DNA from: Thermodesulforhabdaceae bacterium
Lineage (GTDB): Bacteria > Desulfobacterota > Syntrophobacteria > Syntrophobacterales > Thermodesulforhabdaceae
Length of the DNA stretch: 64,000 nucleotides
NCBI GenBank assembly: GCA_037482015.1
Contig: JBBFKT010000001.1
Location: 124,001-188,000 of the forward strand
Direction: 5' to 3'
Part shown: piece by piece, positions 60,786-64,000 of the stretch
How the letters are laid out: every line of letters starts with the position of its first letter
How positions within the stretch are numbered: the stretch's first letter is position 1
Notes under the pieces: model-generated
The model's database searches: none
What the model saw: only the letters and a program-made list of their open reading frames with translations
What the model was told of the DNA's origin: nothing
Position numbers and translations under genes: made by a program

Positions 60786-61292
60786 CTATATGGTTACGTC
60801 AATAATCATCCTGATGAAATGAGACACATTTTTTACGATTATCAAATTGTTTTCATGAGAGATTTCTGCTGGATCTTTCAAGCCGGGACCTCCTGCAAGA
60901 ATTAAGATATTTGGCTGTAGAAGCCGTCTAAGACGCAGGAGTTCTTCCGCTGAATCTTCCTGAATTACCGTGACGCCAACGATGTCCGGTGGATCTGATG
61001 CACAGGCATCTACAATTTCTTCTGGGGTCTTCATTAACCCGAGAAAATTATAGGGAATGCCCAAAGCATTGCAAGCCATATGTATTACTTCAATTCCCAG
61101 TCCCCAACCATCATCCAGAGTAGCGGTTATAAGTCTGGGTGGATTTTCACAGATAGAACTTAACCCCAGAGAAATCCTGAGACTCTGCAGTTTCTTCAGT
61201 TCTTCAAGTAAACTCCACCTGGGTGGAATGCCGCTTTTTTCCCAAATCTCCAGCTTTTCCCTGACAGCTTCTAAGAAATAGGCTCTGTTCAT
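60786..61292 (-). CDS. Cobalamin-binding-domain-like protein without the axial histidine
   Basis: At 168 residues it follows the pattern of B12-binding domains: a helical start (about 1-50), then PRLITATLDDGWGLGIEVIHMACNALGIPYNFLG near 52-85, then VGVTVIQEDSAEELLRLRRLL near 104-124 and ILAGGPGL. In a normal cobalamin-binding domain the loop reads D-x-H-x-x-G; here it reads D-G-W-G-L-G, so the histidine that ligates cobalt is a tryptophan. Corrinoid binding is therefore doubtful. It lies just upstream of the radical SAM gene on the same strand. Confidence 0.65.
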   Translation of the reverse strand: MNRAYFLEAVREKLEIWEKSGIPPRWSLLEELKKLQSLRISLGLSSICENPPRLITATLDDGWGLGIEVIHMACNALGIPYNFLGLMKTPEEIVDACASDPPDIVGVTVIQEDSAEELLRLRRLLQPNILILAGGPGLKDPAEISHENNLIIVKNVSHFIRMIIDVTI

Positions 61293-61771
61293 CAGATCCT
61301 TCTCGATGACGTTCTAGCTAAAGTTTTTACTCTTTTACTAAAACTTGCTTGAGTTCATTGAAAGTATACCATAATGTTTTTCATATCAAGTTAAACCAGT
61401 TAGAGAACTTGCTAGGTGTTGTAGCGAACCGCTTCAGTTTCAGACGGTTGCATCATGTTTATTGCGTATCATGTTGATAATTAACAAATATGTTTAAGAG
61501 TTAATTTTGTGATGAGACACCTTGATCTTAAAAAGTCAGAATCTAGACTGGTATCTATAGATATTCGTGAGGGGATTTTGGGACACCTTCAGATACAGAT
61601 AAAAAGAGGCTATATTTGAAAAATCACCTGAGATTTATGATAAATAGCCATGAATTTGCTTTTTGCCTCTTGAGATCTAGTGCAGAATTCTTTTTACAAG
61701 ATGAATCTCAATAACAAAAAATATAAGGCTAGAAGAAAATCAAGAGAGTAGCAGGTAGAGGAGTTAGATTA
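61293..61771. other. Gene-free interval, nothing recognised
   Basis: About 480 AT-rich bases between divergent genes. I see no coding frame, tRNA or strong palindrome. The only structure noted is a weak GGCTAT/ATAGCC pair near 61611-61651. Confidence 0.5.
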
Positions 61772-62323
61772 ATGGAAGAGCTAAAAATCGAATGTCTGAG
61801 TGGCTGCCTCAGTCGTCTGCAAGTGCTGGTTTATTCACCTCAAGGCTCTCTTTTATGGGAAATCAGAGAGATTCCCACAACGAGCTGGCTGGTGCACTTT
61901 ACAAAGTTCCGCTCGGCTATGGAGCTCTGGCTGGAGTGGAACAGTGCCGATGATACCATGGAAGTGATAATGAAAAGGGATGCTGGGCTTTTCAGACAAA
62001 GCTACGAAATCTTTGCCGGCGGGAGCCTTCTCTGGACAATAAAGATGGCAGGATTCTTCGGGGTTAGAACCTGGAAGGTTCTGGACAGACACGGTGAGAT
62101 TGCAGGTCAGGTGAAATTTGCCAATCCCTTTATTGTAGGGCCTCAAAACGGTTGTGTTGTAAACGCTCGGGGTGAGGTCGTCTCCGAAATACAGTGGTCC
62201 TCTCTGGGTATATTTTCTTCTCATCCGAAAGGCAGAGTCTTTCTATTTTCCACAGAGTCCGGAGATCGTATTCTCTCTGTAGGTGCATCACTGATTCGGC
62301 TATGTGCTATTCAGCAACGCTAA
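61772..62323 (+). CDS. Hypothetical protein, 183 residues, tubby/LURP-one-like pattern
   Basis: I do not recognise it securely. It is beta-rich, and the sequence FAGGSLLWTIKMAGFFGVRTWKVLDRHGEIAGQVKF near 81-116 has the strand-turn-strand pattern with W-x-V-x-D-x-x-G-x-x-x-G seen in LURP-one-related and scramblase-like domains. There is no signal peptide or membrane helix. An AGAGGAG sequence lies ahead of the ATG. It stands alone; the next gene is convergent. Confidence 0.55.
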   Translation: MEELKIECLSGCLSRLQVLVYSPQGSLLWEIREIPTTSWLVHFTKFRSAMELWLEWNSADDTMEVIMKRDAGLFRQSYEIFAGGSLLWTIKMAGFFGVRTWKVLDRHGEIAGQVKFANPFIVGPQNGCVVNARGEVVSEIQWSSLGIFSSHPKGRVFLFSTESGDRILSVGASLIRLCAIQQR

Positions 62324-62448
62324 AAGTAATTCCCCAGTTTATTCCATAGTGACCGATGCATTGTAAGTTTTATGGTTCTCCGTGGTCATATGAAGGTAAT
62401 TTTTCGATATGAACGAAAAACAAAGCGAATTGTTAAAAACAGAAAAAC

Positions 62449-62468
62449 GGACGGCGAGGACGCCGTCC
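62449..62468. repeat. Palindrome with 8-bp arms and AGGA loop
   Basis: GGACGGCG and CGCCGTCC surround AGGA. The same loop occurs in the palindrome at 43029 (minus strand), with different arms. Confidence 0.75.
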
Positions 62469-62504
62469 CTCCAATGACAACCGCCAAACGCCCTCTACCA
62501 CATC

Positions 62505-63173
62505 TTAACAATTGTGTTTTTCTTCGTGCCCGTATCCGAGCATACGGCGTTCTTCTTCCAGCCGCTGGCGGATCCAGATAAGCACTTTGTCAAATTCTTT
62601 TTGAAGTTCTCTCAGTGCTCTCCCTCGATGGCTTACTGAACTCTTTTCTTCTATTGTCATTTCAGCAAAAGTTTTTCCAAGGGGTGGATAGAAAAAAAGA
62701 GGATCATAGCCGAATCCCTGGGTTCCTCGAGGTTCTTCAAGTATTTCACCTTCGCAGTATCCTTCGTAGGTTAGAGCAAAACCCGTGGGCACAGCGATTG
62801 AAATTACACAGCAGAATCTTGCCCTACGATTTTTTACGCCGGCCATTTCCATCAGTAACTTGCGGTTGTTTTCCTCGTCGGTTGCATTGGGACCTGCATA
62901 GCGGGCGGACCACACACCGGGTGCTCCACCAAGAGCTTCCACTTCTAAACCGGAGTCATCTGCTAAAGCCGGAAGTCCCAGAACCTTTGCAGTAAACGAC
63001 GCCTTTTTGTATGCGTTTTCTTCAAAGGTTGATCCATCTTCAACTGGTTCAGGGATGGGTCCAAAATCGTTTAGATCTTTCAGTTCGACAGGAAAGTCTT
63101 TCAGAAGCGATCTAATTTCCCTTGTCTTTCCTTGATTTCTTGTGGCTACAACAAGAATGATCGGTTCTTTCAT
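62505..63173 (-). CDS. rdgB: XTP/dITP diphosphatase (Ham1/RdgB)
   Basis: This 222-residue house-cleaning enzyme hydrolyses non-canonical purine nucleoside triphosphates to monophosphates. The nucleotide-binding motif VATRNQGKTREIRSLL near 9-24, FEENAYKKA near 50, ADDSGLEVEALGGAPGVWSARYAG near 71-94 and the C-terminal GFGYDPLFFYPPLGKTFAEM and SHRGRAL motifs are complete. It has a slightly longer, lysine- and glutamate-rich tail than usual. It ends the tatC transcript, 12 bases after tatC. Confidence 0.96.
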   Translation of the reverse strand: MKEPIILVVATRNQGKTREIRSLLKDFPVELKDLNDFGPIPEPVEDGSTFEENAYKKASFTAKVLGLPALADDSGLEVEALGGAPGVWSARYAGPNATDEENNRKLLMEMAGVKNRRARFCCVISIAVPTGFALTYEGYCEGEILEEPRGTQGFGYDPLFFYPPLGKTFAEMTIEEKSSVSHRGRALRELQKEFDKVLIWIRQRLEEERRMLGYGHEEKHNC

Positions 63174-63185
63174 GGCGTTTCTCCA

Positions 63186-63971
63186 TCAGTTATCTTTTTT
63201 GACTGGTGTTTCCTCACTCGATGCTTTTTCTTGTGGCGGTTTTTTGCCAAAAGCATGTGCAACCCACACACTCAGTTCGTATAAGACCAGAAGAGGAATC
63301 GCCGTTATGATCTGGGAAAAGGCATCCGGCGGCGTAATAATGGCAGCGACAATGAAGATGATTAGAACGGCATAGCGACGGTATCGTTTAAGTATTTCGC
63401 TCTGGATTATTCCCAATCTTGCCATGAAGAAGACGATTACAGGAAGTTCGAATATGAGTCCAAAGGAGAAGAGAAGCTTCATTGTAAAAGAGAGGAATTC
63501 TCGAGTTGAAATGAAGGGCATGACGTATTCTGAAGCAAAAGAAGTAAAAAACATAAAGCCAAAAGGTAGAGCCACGAAATAAGCAAAGGCTACACCGCTT
63601 GCGAAGAAAAATATCGAAACCATAACAATCGGGAAGAGGTATTTTTTCTCATGTTCGTATAGCCCAGGAGCTACAAATCGCCAGAATTCAAAGACTATGA
63701 CCGGCATAGCCAGAAATATACCGGCGATAAAAGATACCTTCATGTAAACTAGAAAAGCTTCCTGTGGGGCGGTATAGATGAGATGCTGGGAATGTTCGGA
63801 TGGAAGAGCTTTTAATAGAGGAAGGACGAGTATTTTAAGAATTTGTTCTTTGAAGGAATAGCAAATAATAAAACCTACACCTATTGCCAGGAAGCATCGG
63901 ATAAGGCGAATTCTAAGTTCTTCCAGATGTTCTAAAAAGGGGGTCTTATCTTCAGGTTTCTTTACTGACAT
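63186..63971 (-). CDS. tatC: Twin-arginine translocase subunit TatC
   Basis: This 261-residue protein exports folded twin-arginine proteins. It has six hydrophobic segments. The N-terminus carries FLEHLEELRIRLIRCF near 12-27, with the conserved glutamates and arginines that bind signal peptides. The MPVIVFEFWRFVAPGLYEHEKK stretch near 93-114 and the FGLIFELPVIVFF segment near 169-181 are typical. The C-terminus is long and charged. It should act with TatA/B, whose gene seems to lie upstream past the window end. Confidence 0.95.
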   Translation of the reverse strand: MSVKKPEDKTPFLEHLEELRIRLIRCFLAIGVGFIICYSFKEQILKILVLPLLKALPSEHSQHLIYTAPQEAFLVYMKVSFIAGIFLAMPVIVFEFWRFVAPGLYEHEKKYLFPIVMVSIFFFASGVAFAYFVALPFGFMFFTSFASEYVMPFISTREFLSFTMKLLFSFGLIFELPVIVFFMARLGIIQSEILKRYRRYAVLIIFIVAAIITPPDAFSQIITAIPLLVLYELSVWVAHAFGKKPPQEKASSEETPVKKDN

Positions 63972-64000
63972 TTTTCTCAGTTTCTTCTAATTTTTTGCCA
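63952..64000 (-). CDS. C-terminal tail of a probable tatA/tatB gene, cut by the window edge
   Basis: On the minus strand a frame from the window edge reads GKKLEETEKNVSKET and stops at TGA 63952, overlapping the tatC start by 20 bases. The charged tail and the position ahead of tatC fit TatA or TatB, but only about 15 residues are visible. Confidence 0.4.
   Translation of the reverse strand, partial: GKKLEETEKNVSKET

Noticed and set aside
1-64000. CRISPR arrays, rRNA genes, prophage genes
   Set aside because: I looked for regularly spaced repeats, rRNA cores and phage structural or integrase genes and saw none. The only complete tRNA found is at 21118.

Overview
The window looks like chromosome of a strictly anaerobic, Gram-negative Desulfobacterota (Deltaproteobacteria) member, probably a Syntrophobacteria-type sulfate reducer or syntroph. 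Support: an HdrA/Flx (Hdr-Flox) locus with a UGA-encoded selenocysteine, a tungsten aldehyde:ferredoxin oxidoreductase next to NfnAB, two Fe-alcohol dehydrogenases, a two-gene SufC/SufB (SmsCB-type) locus, FdhD, heptose activation (RfaE2, hence LPS), TatC and SecA. The taxonomic call is inference from gene content; no rRNA or dsr gene is present.

Layout. 1-5.8 kb: 3' part of a giant FtsX-like permease, a 189-bp MITE, an IS1634-type transposase and a gene remnant. 5.8-15.5 kb: an alcohol/aldehyde module of Fe-ADH, PAS histidine kinase, NtrC-type sigma54 activator, second Fe-ADH, AOR, NfnA and NfnB. This could pass electrons from alcohol to NADH and ferredoxin and then to NADPH. 15.6-21 kb: two large OPT-like membrane proteins and a CCG-domain Fe-S protein, then tRNA-Val(CAC). 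21-24 kb: PilZ protein, a hypothetical, a second MITE and a biotin-dependent carboxyltransferase. 24-32.7 kb (minus strand): enoyl-CoA hydratase-like, argJ, secA, GNAT, fdhD, Nudix, NCS2 permease, prs. 33.4-38 kb: a five-gene operon joined by overlapping start and stop codons. It encodes a MotA/TolQ/ExbB-like channel, two single-pass proteins sharing a C-terminal motif, a lipoprotein and a large membrane-anchored helical-repeat protein. I match the set to no named system, and it is my best candidate for an undescribed one. 38-43.9 kb (minus strand mostly): rfaE2, hypotheticals, a small gene with an in-frame UGA, trmL, a degenerate M50-like protein, a degenerate resolvase domain, a radical SAM protein, two more MITEs, rhomboid. 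44-47 kb: a promoter/leader/terminator unit ahead of speD-speE, then an FmdB-type protein and a pseudouridine synthase. 47-51.6 kb: TPR protein, hypothetical, cysQ-like, sufB-sufC. 51.8-59.7 kb: hdrA(Sec)-flxD-flxC-flxB-flxA. 59.8-64 kb: radical SAM, B12-binding-like protein, hypothetical, rdgB, tatC and the tail of a probable tatA/B.

Repeats. Four related MITE-like elements lie in the window. Three are flanked by perfect 11-bp target duplications. One has apparently been entered by a further short palindrome, and one sits in the stop codon of the rhomboid gene. About a dozen intergenic palindromes share a common plan (7-14 bp arms, short loop, no consistent T-run) but have unrelated arm sequences. 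All coordinates, frames and hairpins were worked out by eye from the sequence; no database search or folding program was run.
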